A DNA stretch of 64,000 bases from Halobacteriales archaeon YIM A00010 (GTDB lineage: Archaea; Halobacteriota; Halobacteria; Halobacteriales; Haloarculaceae): assembly GCA_025041175.1 (NCBI GenBank), contig JAKCFJ010000002.1:434001-498000 (forward strand), written 5' to 3'. Position 1 is the stretch's first letter. Each line of letters starts with the position of its first letter. Below the pieces are notes generated by a model. That model searched no databases and had not been told where the DNA came from. It saw only the letters and a program-made list of their open reading frames with translations. Positions 36,003 through 44,380 of the stretch are shown here, piece after piece. Position numbers and translations under genes: made by a program.

Positions 36003-36539
36003 TTAGGGAGTCCGCCACTGGTCTTCCAAGAGACCGTAAGAAAGGAGGTCCCAGTACTGACCATTGATGAACGCCTCCTTTCTGTGAACGCCCTCTCGTT
36101 CGAACCCGACGCTTTCGAGCAGGGCTATCGAGGCGTCGTTGAAACCGAAGACGTGGGCGAGCAGTTTGTGCAGTCGGCGGTGATCGAACGCGTAGCCGAC
36201 GATCAGCCGAGTTGCTTCCGTTCCGTACCCGTTTCCCTGCTCGTCGGTCGCAACCCAATAACTGAGTTTTGCGGTTCCCCAACTTTCGTTGAGCTCCGTT
36301 ACCGAGACGTAGCCGACAGGGGTGGCACCGTCGGCCGTCGTGATGAGCAGATGGGTAGAGGTCTCCGTCTCTCGCCGTTCGTACCGAGCGATCTGCTCGT
36401 GCCCAGTCGTTGGCGTGGTCTGCTCCATCGATCGCCGGATCTCGGGATCATTACGATTCCGTTGGAGAAACGACAGATCTTTCTCCTCGATCGTTCGGAA
36501 CGCGATTCGCTCACCGTCGAGAAACACTGGTCCAGGCAT
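36003..36539 (-). CDS. GNAT acetyltransferase (RimJ/RimL type)
   Basis: 178 residues from the ATG at 36539. TTATAATATC at about 36561-36570 is 27 nt upstream, so the message is leaderless and this start is favoured over the GTG at 36560. The acetyl-CoA loop is N-G-Y-G-T-E-A, preceded by L-S-Y-W-V, and followed by V-F-G-F-N-D-A-S-I-A-L-L-E-S-V-G-F, the usual RimJ/RimL order. It transfers acetyl to an amine, possibly an N-terminal residue of a protein. Confidence 0.8.
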   Translation of the reverse strand: MPGPVFLDGERIAFRTIEEKDLSFLQRNRNDPEIRRSMEQTTPTTGHEQIARYERRETETSTHLLITTADGATPVGYVSVTELNESWGTAKLSYWVATDEQGNGYGTEATRLIVGYAFDHRRLHKLLAHVFGFNDASIALLESVGFEREGVHRKEAFINGQYWDLLSYGLLEDQWRTP

Positions 36540-36934
36540 CGTGTCGACTCGAAGCCGCACGATATTATAACCACTAGATATAGGAAACCGAATCTATATT
36601 CATCGAAGGAATGAGGCTGTGTTTCTCGGATCGGCCACTCGACGAAGATGATCGAAACGTTCTCACCACCGACAGCTTCAAACGAGCGCCCGATATAGAT
36701 GGATGGAAATGGAGTTTCGCGAGGCAACGCCCGCGGACGCCGAGGCGATTCAATGCGTCGCACGGGCAGCGTGGCACGCGGCTTACCTAAAAACAGGCGC
36801 AAAGCCCCACCCTCAAGGATCGCCGGGCGTCCGCTTACATCGGACGCACAAGTGAGTAGGGTGGGGATACGCGCCGTACGCTTGGGGCGGCGTTCGCCGG
36901 ACTATGCGTGGCCGGATATTCGTCAGTCGAAACC

Positions 36935-36943
36935 ATTATATTT
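36935..36943 (+). promoter_or_regulatory. TATA box of tnpB
   Basis: ATTATATTT is centred about 27 nt before the tnpB ATG at 36965, giving a leaderless message from within the element. Confidence 0.5.
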
Positions 36944-36964
36944 GTTTGAATACAGTGGTTACGT

Positions 36965-38245
36965 ATGGCGAATCGGACCGTAACACGCACCTACCGCGCG
37001 CGTATTCGTAACCAGCGACAGGTGGGTGATGACCTCGATTCGCTCGGGTTCGCCGCCAGTAAGCTCTGGAACGTTGGGCGCTGGACTGCTCAACGAGTCT
37101 GGGACGCGTGCGGCCAGATCCCCGACGCTAACGCGCTCATGTCGTACCTCAAGAATCACGAACGCTACGCGGACCTTCATTCTCAGTCCAGTCAGCGAGT
37201 GTTGCAAGAACTCGGTGAAGCGTTCACCGGCTGGTTCGGCAAGCGCGGAAACGGGGACACGAAAGCGAACCCGCCCGGCTACCGCAAGAACGGCGATGAA
37301 CATCCACGCTCGACGGTCACGTTCAAGGAAGCAGGATTTAAGCACGACACCGCTAACGACCGTCTCAGACTCTCACACGGCAGGAACTTCAAAGCTCACC
37401 GATCAGATTTCATCCTCTGCGAGTACGATGTGATCGGAGCGCCTGGCACAGCTATCGAGAACGTCCAGCAGGTGCGCGCCGTCTACGAACACGACGAATG
37501 GCGCTTGCATATCGTCTGTCGCGTTGAGATAGCTGTGTCCGACTCACCCGGCGACGGCGTTGTCGGGATCGACCTTGGGATCTGTAATTTCGCCGCCGTC
37601 TCGTTCGGTGACGAATCCCTGTTGTATCCTGGTGGGGCACTCAAAGAGGACGACTACTACTTCGCCAAAAAACGCGCCGAGTGCGATAAGAGTTCGTCGC
37701 GTGAAGCGCGACGACTCGACGGTAAACGCACCACTCGGCGTACGCATTTCTTGCACACGCTCTCGAAAGCGATTGTCCGAGAGTGCGTCGAACGCGGCGT
37801 TGGAACGATCGTCGTGGGGGACCTCGGTGGCATCCGTGAAGACGAGGATGGCGATCCCACTGACTGGGGCGACCACGGCAACCTCGATTTGCATGGCTGG
37901 GCGTTCGATCGCTTCACGACACTGCTCACGTACAAAGCCGAAGGCGAAGGTATCGAGGTCGAATCCGTGTCCGAGCGAGCTACCTCGAAGTCGTGTTCGG
38001 CCTGCGGCCGAACCGACGACAGCCAGCGCGTCGAACGCGGGTTGTACGTGTGTGAGGAGTGCGGACTGGTTGCGAATGCCGATTGCAACGGGGCCGAGAA
38101 CATTCGACAGAAGGTACTCCCGAATCTCGCCACGGATGGCGGCGATAGGGATAACGGCTGGTTGGCACAGCCAGCGGTTCACCTGTTCGACCGTAGCGAG
38201 GGTGCGTTTGCCCCGCGAGAACAGATCACGAACCGCGAACCATAA
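36965..38245 (+). CDS. tnpB: TnpB, RNA-guided DNA endonuclease of an IS200/IS605 element
   Basis: 426 residues, full length. The split RuvC nuclease is seen as G-I-D-L-G (D203), V-V-G-D-L-G-G-I-R-E (around 283-292) and N-A-D-C-N-G-A-E-N-I (D373). A zinc ribbon lies between the last two, with C344 and C347 in C-S-A-C and a second pair C-E-E-C. The usual RuvC-II glutamate position reads G285-D286, so that acid may be supplied by a nearby residue such as E292. With a right-end RNA as guide, such proteins cut DNA next to a target-adjacent motif and help the element persist. Sequence is intact. Confidence 0.9.
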   Translation: MANRTVTRTYRARIRNQRQVGDDLDSLGFAASKLWNVGRWTAQRVWDACGQIPDANALMSYLKNHERYADLHSQSSQRVLQELGEAFTGWFGKRGNGDTKANPPGYRKNGDEHPRSTVTFKEAGFKHDTANDRLRLSHGRNFKAHRSDFILCEYDVIGAPGTAIENVQQVRAVYEHDEWRLHIVCRVEIAVSDSPGDGVVGIDLGICNFAAVSFGDESLLYPGGALKEDDYYFAKKRAECDKSSSREARRLDGKRTTRRTHFLHTLSKAIVRECVERGVGTIVVGDLGGIREDEDGDPTDWGDHGNLDLHGWAFDRFTTLLTYKAEGEGIEVESVSERATSKSCSACGRTDDSQRVERGLYVCEECGLVANADCNGAENIRQKVLPNLATDGGDRDNGWLAQPAVHLFDRSEGAFAPREQITNREP

Positions 38246-38321
38246 TCTCCCAACTGCGGGCGGGAATCCCCGGCCTCAGCGAGCGTCCGTATGGGCGCGA
38301 GTAGGCCGGGGAGGATGTCAA
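38150..38321 (+). ncRNA. predicted omega RNA (reRNA) of the TnpB element
   Basis: In this family the guide RNA covers the 3' end of tnpB and the right end, and its guide is the DNA beyond the right end. Here the right-end hairpin (38266-38312) would be the scaffold and the guide would be GAGCCAATTATCGGCGCGG, which is the second part of the GNAT gene. The 5' end of the RNA is a guess. Confidence 0.4.
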
Positions 38322-38735
38322 GAGCCAATTATCGGCGCGGAGGCTGTCGAGGAGATGCTCGCGGAGTGGTACGCCCTGGAGGAACTCGAAGCGTCCCTCC
38401 GGCGGGACGACGCCACGACGGTTCTGGCAAGCGAGGACGAGGTGATCGGCTTCGCGGGAGGTGGCCCGAGCGAGGAAGGTCCTGCCGATGCGGTCGTGGG
38501 ACGGATATACGTTCGCCCCGAGCAGTGGGGAAGAGGCACCGGCACCCGACTGTTGAACCGGCTGTTCGATGCCTTCCGGGCACGGGGCTGTGGCTCCGTT
38601 TGGCTGGCCGTCATGGCCGAGAACGACGTAGGCCGATCGTTTCACGAGAAACACGGGTTCGAGACGTACCGCGAGCGGACGGTCGAACACGCCGGCCACG
38701 AAATCGAGGACAGGGTGCTCGTTCGGGAGCTGTGA

Positions 38736-39392
38736 CCGACTACCGCTCGATACCACCGCTGTTGGTGACGCTCGGGGCACGGCTGTGTCCCTTACTGTCT
38801 ATTTAAAATACAACAAATTATTTTGAACTGTATGGTATCAATCTACTCGTCCGAATAGATACATTCGGATTCACGAAGCCGATCTACAGCCGGGATCTGG
38901 ACGTGACTGGCTCCGAATGATCGATCGTGGTCTGATCAATTGTTGGCAGTACATCCCGGTACAGAGGCAAACGAATCGCTTCATACGAAGCCGGTACCGA
39001 CGGAAACGAGACTGTTGCTCTCGTTGATGGCACATCATACTCTACTCCGTGCACCGAACGCCCGATCCATCGATAAAGACATAAAACAAATACATTGTTA
39101 TGTTTATAGAATAGTAAAATAACAATACAAATAGCGGCGCACGCACCAGACCATTACATACTTACATTCGTAATTGGGGGCGTTCCAAGCGGTGAGCGAC
39201 CGGATCGTTGTGACCCCGGCCGCCCTCGAACGCGTGGCGTGGTCGGGGTAGTCATCGTTCGTGACCACATTCATCGGTCGATCCAAATCGATTGACGATA
39301 CCAAATTTGCTCGCTCTTTCAGCAATATTGCACCGTCATTTTAGAAGTTAAAAAATAGCAGTACGTTCGGTGGACTGTTCATGACGATCGGA
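38736..39392. other. 657-nt spacer
   Basis: Segments 38800-38840 and 39070-39130 are AT-rich. No frame has coding signature and no RNA gene is seen. It separates the transposon-split GNAT from the carbohydrate block. Confidence 0.4.
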
Positions 39393-40178
39393 CTAGGGAT
39401 CGTCAAACGACTGGAGATTGACTTCGATGATGTTCGCGGCCTGGCGGACGTGGTCCGGAAACGTCTCGCGGAAGCGGTTCTCCTGTAGTCGACTGGTCGG
39501 GGCGGAAAGGCTCACCGCCCCCCGGACACTCCCTTCGAAGGTGACCGGCGCGCCGACCGCCCTGAGCCCAGGAATCTGCTCTTGGTCGTTGAACGCAACG
39601 CCCTGTTCTCTCACCGCCTCCAGTTCCTTTCTGAGTGACGTTTCGTCCGAGATGGTTTCGGGCGTACGCTCGGTGAGCGCGTACCCCGCTAGTATCTCCT
39701 CTCGTCGCTCGGTCCCTACGTGTGCGAGGACCGCTTTGCCGGCAGCCGAACAGTGGAGGTTTCGTTTGGGAACGCCCTTGTTTTCGGCGTACAACCGTTC
39801 ACCGACGGCGTCCGAACCGAACTGCTCGTAGAGTGGGATCTCGTGGCCGTGTGTTTCGACCACCAAGTGTGCGACCTCGTTGGTCTCTGCCGCCAGCGCA
39901 TCGAGAACCGGCTTCCCGGCCTTGTACAGGGAAGAATGTGTGCGGATGTACTCCCCGAACGGGACAAGAAACAGACCGAGCCGGTACTCCCCATCCTCGG
40001 CGCGGACGTATCCCCGTTCCTCCATCGTCGCCAAATACGTGTGGACCGTTCCGGACGAGAGACCGATCCGGTTCGCCACCTCGGTAACCGTCGCACCGTC
40101 ACGATCGCGCAACGTTTCCAGTACGTCGAACGCCCGGTCGACGGATTTGATGCGTCGAGGCTGCCTGTTGCCTGTCAT
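39393..40178 (-). CDS. IclR family transcriptional regulator
   Basis: 261 residues from the ATG at 40178. The N-terminal winged helix (about 10-75) reads A-T-V-T-E-V-A-N-R-I-G-L-S-S-G-T-V-H-T-Y-L; the C-terminal effector domain has L-H-C-S-A-A-G-K-A-V-L-A and V-G-A-P-V. These place it clearly in the IclR family, which in haloarchaea includes sugar-catabolism regulators. It is divergent from the GH109-like gene (254 nt between). It is the only DNA-binding regulator in the carbohydrate block, so it is the best candidate to bind the palindromic sites at 42704-42984, 62060 and 62990; this is inference. Confidence 0.85.
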   Translation of the reverse strand: MTGNRQPRRIKSVDRAFDVLETLRDRDGATVTEVANRIGLSSGTVHTYLATMEERGYVRAEDGEYRLGLFLVPFGEYIRTHSSLYKAGKPVLDALAAETNEVAHLVVETHGHEIPLYEQFGSDAVGERLYAENKGVPKRNLHCSAAGKAVLAHVGTERREEILAGYALTERTPETISDETSLRKELEAVREQGVAFNDQEQIPGLRAVGAPVTFEGSVRGAVSLSAPTSRLQENRFRETFPDHVRQAANIIEVNLQSFDDP

Positions 40179-40432
40179 TGATGAACGTAACAGTTGATGC
40201 ACCATATACATTCGGCATTGTCAAATCAGTGATCGGGTGAACCGCTCCGTGTCGCCTCCAGCAACGCGCTGGATCGTCCGGGGTGGAGCGTGGAGTTGCG
40301 TCTCCGTGAGGCGAGGGACACGCTATCGACGGCGAGACGAAGGCGATGGTCCCGATCATCCGTACACGACACTGACCAACTCCGCCATTATATATAAATA
40401 TCATTAAATAAAGTTTAATTGGAAACAATACT

Positions 40433-41848
40433 ATGTCATTACACGCCATGGAGGGTACACGCCGGAACTACCTGAAAGGACTCGTCAGCGCCGCCGGGAT
40501 GCTGACTGTAACGCCAACGGGAACGGTACGGGGAGCCGACGAAGCGGATTCCGATCCAGGGAAGACACCACCAGCAAAAGGCAAGTCCGTGATGGGACTT
40601 ACCGTCGATCCGATGCAGTCGGTACGGGTCGGAATCATCGGGCTGGGGAATCGCGGATCGTTCCTCACACAGCTCATCGACGCGATGCACCCCGACAAGG
40701 GAGTGATCAAAGCGATCTGTGACCGTCGGGAGGGACCAGTCCAACGAACCAGGTCGTGGATCGCAAACGAGGGGAACAACGAGGTCCCCGACGCGTATTC
40801 GGGGAGCAAAAACGCGTGGAAGAAGCTGGTACAACGGGACGATCTGGACCTGGTGTTCGTTTTTACTCATCACAGCGCCCACGCCCGGATGGCAGAGTAC
40901 GCGATGAAGAAGGGAAAGCACGTGGCGGTCGAGGTGCCGATGGCGACGACCATCGAGGAGTGTTGGCGGTTGGTCGACACCGCCGAACGGACCCAGCGAA
41001 ACTGCATGATGCTGGAAAACGTCAATTATTTCGACACCGAGCTGTGGGTCCTGAACATGGTGCGTAACGGGGTGTTCGGGGAGGAACTCACCTACGCGTC
41101 GGGCGGGTACATCCACAACCTGGTCGCCGATTTCTTCTTTCAGGCGTACTGGAACGACTGGCGCGCGCGCAACCATCTACAGCACAAGGGGGATCTGTAC
41201 CCCACCCACGGGTTAGGGCCGATCGCCCAGTACATGGGCATCCAGCGCGGCGATCGGTTCGAATACATCGCGAGCCAGGAGAGTCCGGAAACCCGCCTGA
41301 CCCAAGCCGCGGGGGAGTTGGATCAGGATCACTGGGCGCACGGGCGTACCGATTGGGCGAACGGCGACACCACCAGATCCCAGATACGAACGAACCAGGG
41401 CCGGCAGATCCACCTGCAGTTCGACGTGAAAACCAACCGGGGGTACAGCCGGTTGAACGAGCTTGCGGGATCGGACGCGTGCCACGAAGGCTTCCCGAGT
41501 CAACTAGCCGTGGACGGAGAGGGCCACGGCTTCGTGGACGACGAAACGTACGACGCCTACCGGGAGCAGTACAGACACCCGATTTGGGAGCAGATGGAGG
41601 AGATCGCCGAGGAGTACGGGGGGCACGGCGGCGGGGATTTCCTCGAAATCTACCGGCTGTTCGATGCGCTGAACGACGGACGACCGCTCGACATGGACGT
41701 GTACGATGGGGCCGCCTGGAGCGCCGTCAGGCCGCTTTCTGCCATCTCCATCGAACACGGGGGGGCGCCCGTCAAATTCCCGGATTTCACCCGCGGACGG
41801 TGGAACGAAGAGCGGAAACTGGAGATTATGAAGTTCGACACGATCTAG
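40433..41848 (+). CDS. Tat-exported Gfo/Idh/MocA oxidoreductase, GH109-like glycosidase
   Basis: 471 residues. A twin-arginine motif T-R-R-N-Y-L-K (R10, R11) and hydrophobic stretch form a Tat signal. The NAD-binding fold begins V-R-V-G-I-I-G-L-G-N-R-G near residue 64. The segments G-K-H-V-A-V-E-V-P-M-A and G-D-L-Y-P-T-H-G-L-G-P-I (253-264, with H259) match GH109 alpha-N-acetylgalactosaminidase-like proteins, which hydrolyse glycosides using bound NAD. Tat export fits a folded, cofactor-loaded enzyme working outside the cell. The sugar transporter downstream could import what it releases. A plain dehydrogenase is the alternative. Confidence 0.75.
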   Translation: MSLHAMEGTRRNYLKGLVSAAGMLTVTPTGTVRGADEADSDPGKTPPAKGKSVMGLTVDPMQSVRVGIIGLGNRGSFLTQLIDAMHPDKGVIKAICDRREGPVQRTRSWIANEGNNEVPDAYSGSKNAWKKLVQRDDLDLVFVFTHHSAHARMAEYAMKKGKHVAVEVPMATTIEECWRLVDTAERTQRNCMMLENVNYFDTELWVLNMVRNGVFGEELTYASGGYIHNLVADFFFQAYWNDWRARNHLQHKGDLYPTHGLGPIAQYMGIQRGDRFEYIASQESPETRLTQAAGELDQDHWAHGRTDWANGDTTRSQIRTNQGRQIHLQFDVKTNRGYSRLNELAGSDACHEGFPSQLAVDGEGHGFVDDETYDAYREQYRHPIWEQMEEIAEEYGGHGGGDFLEIYRLFDALNDGRPLDMDVYDGAAWSAVRPLSAISIEHGGAPVKFPDFTRGRWNEERKLEIMKFDTI

Positions 41849-41865
41849 TATTCGAGCGGGCGGAC

Positions 41866-42702
41866 CTACCGGTTGTGCTCGTGGATCGCCCGCAGAACGG
41901 CCTCCAGCTCGTCTCCGAGCCGTTCGTAGATCGCCTCGCCTTTCTCCGCGGATGCGAGACCGGGATCGCCGATCGCACCGCTCTCGGAGTACTCGTCGAA
42001 CGTTCGGTACACCGAAAGCGGACCACCTTCGAGGAGGTCCTTGGACCCGCGCTCGTACGGCTCTTCCCAGTAGGTGGCATCCATTCCTTCGGTTCCGTCT
42101 CCGTCCCTGACCAGATCGGGACGAAGATGGTACATGAGCGACGTCTCGAACTCGCCACCGTGAGCCATGCCGCCGACGTCGCTGTCGCGGATCTCGTCGA
42201 TGAACGCCGTCGCAAGCTCGAAGTACGTCAGGCCGAGCACCTGTGCGTCGTGGCGCGATCCGACGGTGCTCGTGGCGGCATCGATGAGCGAGGCGTTGCC
42301 GCCGTGTCCGTTGAGGAACAACACCGCATCGAAGCCGTTGTCGAGACCCGCTGTTGCCACGTCTTCGAGCGTTGTGAGGAGCGTCCGGAAGTCGGCCGTG
42401 AGGGTCCCGCCGAAGGGCGTGTGGTGAGGAGAGAAACCCGACCACATCGTCGGCGTCACGAGGATGGGTATCTCCGGCGTGACGCGTTCGGCACCCATGC
42501 GCGCAACGGCGTCCGCCAGGATGGTGTCGGTCCCAACGGGAAGGTGGTGGCCGTGCTGTTCGATGCTGCCGACGGGAATCACGAGAACCGAGCCATCGGT
42601 CTGGGCAGTGTCGACGATCTCGGGATAGGTCATCCCGGCCCAGTCGCTCCGTCCGATTCCGAGCGATTCGTACATCCGATAGGGGTTCGACAAGCCACGC
42701 AT
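41866..42702 (-). CDS. creatininase-family amidohydrolase
   Basis: 278 residues from the ATG at 42702; the longer open frame upstream only translates the tandem repeats. Family features are G-S-I-E-Q-H-G-H-H-L-P near residue 43 with metal ligands, D-T in V-G-T-D-T, L-F-L-N-G-H-G-G-N and M-A-H-G-G-E-F-E-T-S. Relatives include creatininase, mycofactocin precursor peptidase MftE and F420/riboflavin-pathway amidases (ArfB). The substrate is unknown here. It is convergent with the GH109-like gene (17 nt apart) and divergent from the sugar transporter operon. Confidence 0.8.
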   Translation of the reverse strand: MRGLSNPYRMYESLGIGRSDWAGMTYPEIVDTAQTDGSVLVIPVGSIEQHGHHLPVGTDTILADAVARMGAERVTPEIPILVTPTMWSGFSPHHTPFGGTLTADFRTLLTTLEDVATAGLDNGFDAVLFLNGHGGNASLIDAATSTVGSRHDAQVLGLTYFELATAFIDEIRDSDVGGMAHGGEFETSLMYHLRPDLVRDGDGTEGMDATYWEEPYERGSKDLLEGGPLSVYRTFDEYSESGAIGDPGLASAEKGEAIYERLGDELEAVLRAIHEHNR

Positions 42703-42703
42703 T

Positions 42704-42984
42704 AAACGTTTCCCTCCGGAGAAACGGGGTGCGGGCACGACGCGAATGGTGAGCGACTCCCGGCTTTCCCAAAGAAACGTTTCCCACATAGAAACAGGTA
42801 CAGCCACGATACAACGGATGAGCGCCTCATGGCTCTCCCAAAGAAACGTTTCCCACATAGAAACGGGGTACAGTCACGGTACGATGGGCGAGCAACCCTT
42901 AGTTCTCCCAAAGAAGCGTTTCCCACATAGAAACAGAGCACGGTCACGACGCGAATGGTGAGCGACCCCCGGCTTTCTCGAGGG
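42704..42984. repeat. four tandem ~70-bp repeats with palindromic GAAACGTTTC core
   Basis: Units begin at 42704, 42775, 42844 and 42914 (spacing 71, 69, 70). Each holds (G)AAACGTTTCC, a 10-bp palindrome (AAGCGTTTCC in the last), then a G-T-T-T-C...G-A-A-A-C inverted repeat, then a variable ~40 bp that is itself related between copies (CACGA-CGCGAATGG-GAGCG), then GGCTTTCCCAAAG. The spacers are homologous, so this is not CRISPR. The array fills the divergent promoter region between the creatininase and the sugar ABC operon, and looks like reiterated operator sites. Confidence 0.65.
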
Positions 42985-43038
42985 ATCGATACTCTCACAC
43001 AACCCCGCGGGAACAACACCCACGTATCGAACAATAGC

Positions 43039-43047
43039 ACTAAATAC
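43039..43047 (+). promoter_or_regulatory. TATA box of the sugar ABC operon
   Basis: ACTAAATAC is centred 28 nt before the ATG at 43071, so transcription would begin at the start codon, about 55 bp after the last tandem repeat. Confidence 0.5.
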
Positions 43048-43070
43048 GTGTGCTCATATTTGTGTGAACG

Positions 43071-44372
43071 ATGTTTGAAGACGAACGCGAACGATCCGAA
43101 ACGGGGAGTATCGATCGCCGTCGGATGCTCCAGACACTCGGTGCGGGCGGTGCCGTCGTGGTGGCTGGCTGTCTCGGTGATCTGGATGGCGGCTCGAACG
43201 AAAGCGACGCCGACATCCAGCTGCTCACAATGGGTGTGGGAGACAACATCGAGGGGTTTTTCGATGAGAACAACACTGCCTTCGAGGAGGAGCACGACGT
43301 CAGCTTGGAGTTCACGAGCGTTACGTGGGACAACGCAAAACAGACGGTGAACAACCGCGTCGACGGGGGCCAAGCGCCCGACGTCGCCCGCTGGCCGGCT
43401 CGTTGGATCCCCCAGCTCGTCGGAAAGGACGCCCTCGAGCCGTTGGACGACCTGATGCAGGGAGAGTTTTACGAGCAGTTCTACGAAGGGATGGCCGAAG
43501 GATGCAAGTACGAAGGATCGTACTACGGGGTTCCGTGGGCGTCCTCGAACAAGTGTCTGTTCTACAACAAGGACGTGTTCGAAGCCGCGGGACTCGATCC
43601 GGAGAATCCGGGGCTGGACACGTGGGACGACATGCTCGACGCGGCCACAACGATAACGAACAACGCGGACACGCCCGCGCTCGGTCTCGCAGGCGCAGAG
43701 GCAATCGAGACCGGTTCACAGTACTACCACTACCACTGGTCGCACGGCGCTGATCTCATCGACGAGGAGGGACAGCCGGTGGTCAACTCCGAGGCGGGCG
43801 TGCAAGCGCTGACGTTCTACACGGACCTCCACCAGGAACACGGGGTCACACAGTCCTCGCCGCTGTCCTCGACGAGACAGGACATTCGGCAGCTGTTCGA
43901 GAACGGCTCGCTCGGGATGGTCATCGCCCACGTGTACGCTGGGCTCAACATACAGGAGGGCGACGCTGACTTCGATTTCGGGATCGTTCAGGTCCCGAAA
44001 GGGCCAGAAGGACGCTACAGCCTGAACACCGTCGACACCCTCGCGGTCCTCAGCCAGTCGGATGCGAAAGAGTTGGCCCACGATCTGATCGAGTTCTACT
44101 ACGACGAGGAGCGCCGCTTCCAGTACTCTAGTAACAAAGGGTTCATGCCCGTCGTACAGTCGGTCGGCGAGCGAGACCACTTCACGGAGTCGAAGGTCTG
44201 GGCACCGTTCATCGAGGCGGGCCAGTACGCCCGCGCTCGGCCGAAGCTATCGAACTTCAGCGAGTTCAACAACCGAGTGGTGCTGGCGATCCAGGAGGCG
44301 CTCGGAGGACAAAAAACCCCGAAAGAAGCGCTCGACAGCGCACAGAGCGAGCTCGAAGAAATGATGGGGTGA
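43071..44372 (+). CDS. sugar ABC transporter substrate-binding lipoprotein
   Basis: 433 residues, typical for carbohydrate-binding cluster I proteins (MalE/UgpB-like). The N-terminus has a Tat motif D-R-R-R-M-L and lipobox V-A-G-C (C34), so it is exported folded and lipid-anchored. N-terminal lobe features include F-E-E-E-H-D-V-S-L-E-F and D-V-A-R-W-P; Y-Y-G-V-P-W-A-S-S-N-K-C-L-F-Y-N is the hinge-proximal motif of sugar binders. First gene of an operon with two permeases (GGTGATC ribosome site before the next start). Substrate likely an oligosaccharide or deoxysugar, from context. Confidence 0.88.
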   Translation: MFEDERERSETGSIDRRRMLQTLGAGGAVVVAGCLGDLDGGSNESDADIQLLTMGVGDNIEGFFDENNTAFEEEHDVSLEFTSVTWDNAKQTVNNRVDGGQAPDVARWPARWIPQLVGKDALEPLDDLMQGEFYEQFYEGMAEGCKYEGSYYGVPWASSNKCLFYNKDVFEAAGLDPENPGLDTWDDMLDAATTITNNADTPALGLAGAEAIETGSQYYHYHWSHGADLIDEEGQPVVNSEAGVQALTFYTDLHQEHGVTQSSPLSSTRQDIRQLFENGSLGMVIAHVYAGLNIQEGDADFDFGIVQVPKGPEGRYSLNTVDTLAVLSQSDAKELAHDLIEFYYDEERRFQYSSNKGFMPVVQSVGERDHFTESKVWAPFIEAGQYARARPKLSNFSEFNNRVVLAIQEALGGQKTPKEALDSAQSELEEMMG

Positions 44373-44380
44373 TCCGAGGA

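Larger units (their letters stand above)
36787..38321 (+). mobile_element. IS1341-type (IS200/IS605 family) element carrying only tnpB
   Basis: About 1535 bp, placed exactly by the interrupted GNAT frame. The left end has a hairpin with CCCCACCCT paired to AGGGTGGGG and an inner pair GCGTCCG/CGGACGC (36803-36876). The right end has CCCCGGCCT paired to AGGCCGGGG (38266-38312). It inserted next to TTAC and left no target duplication, as expected of this family. No tnpA is present, so movement would need a transposase elsewhere. Confidence 0.75.
36703..38735 (+). pseudogene. GNAT acetyltransferase gene split by a TnpB element
   Basis: The 5' part is 36703-36786, reading M-E-M-E-F-R-E-A-T-P-A-D-A-E-A-I and ending A-W-H-A-A-Y. 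The 3' part is 38322-38735, reading E-P-I-I-G-A-E-A-V-E-E-M and later G-R-G-T-G-T-R-L-L with the acetyl-CoA loop. Joined at TTAC/GAGCC they give an uninterrupted 165-residue GNAT. As it stands, translation from 36703 enters the insertion and stops about 20 codons later, so the gene is disrupted. The two halves show no decay, so the event looks recent. Confidence 0.8.

Noticed and set aside
42704-42984. CRISPR-like array (31-bp repeat with ~38-bp spacers)
   Set aside because: The 'spacers' are related to each other and units are true ~70-bp tandem repeats; there are no cas genes.
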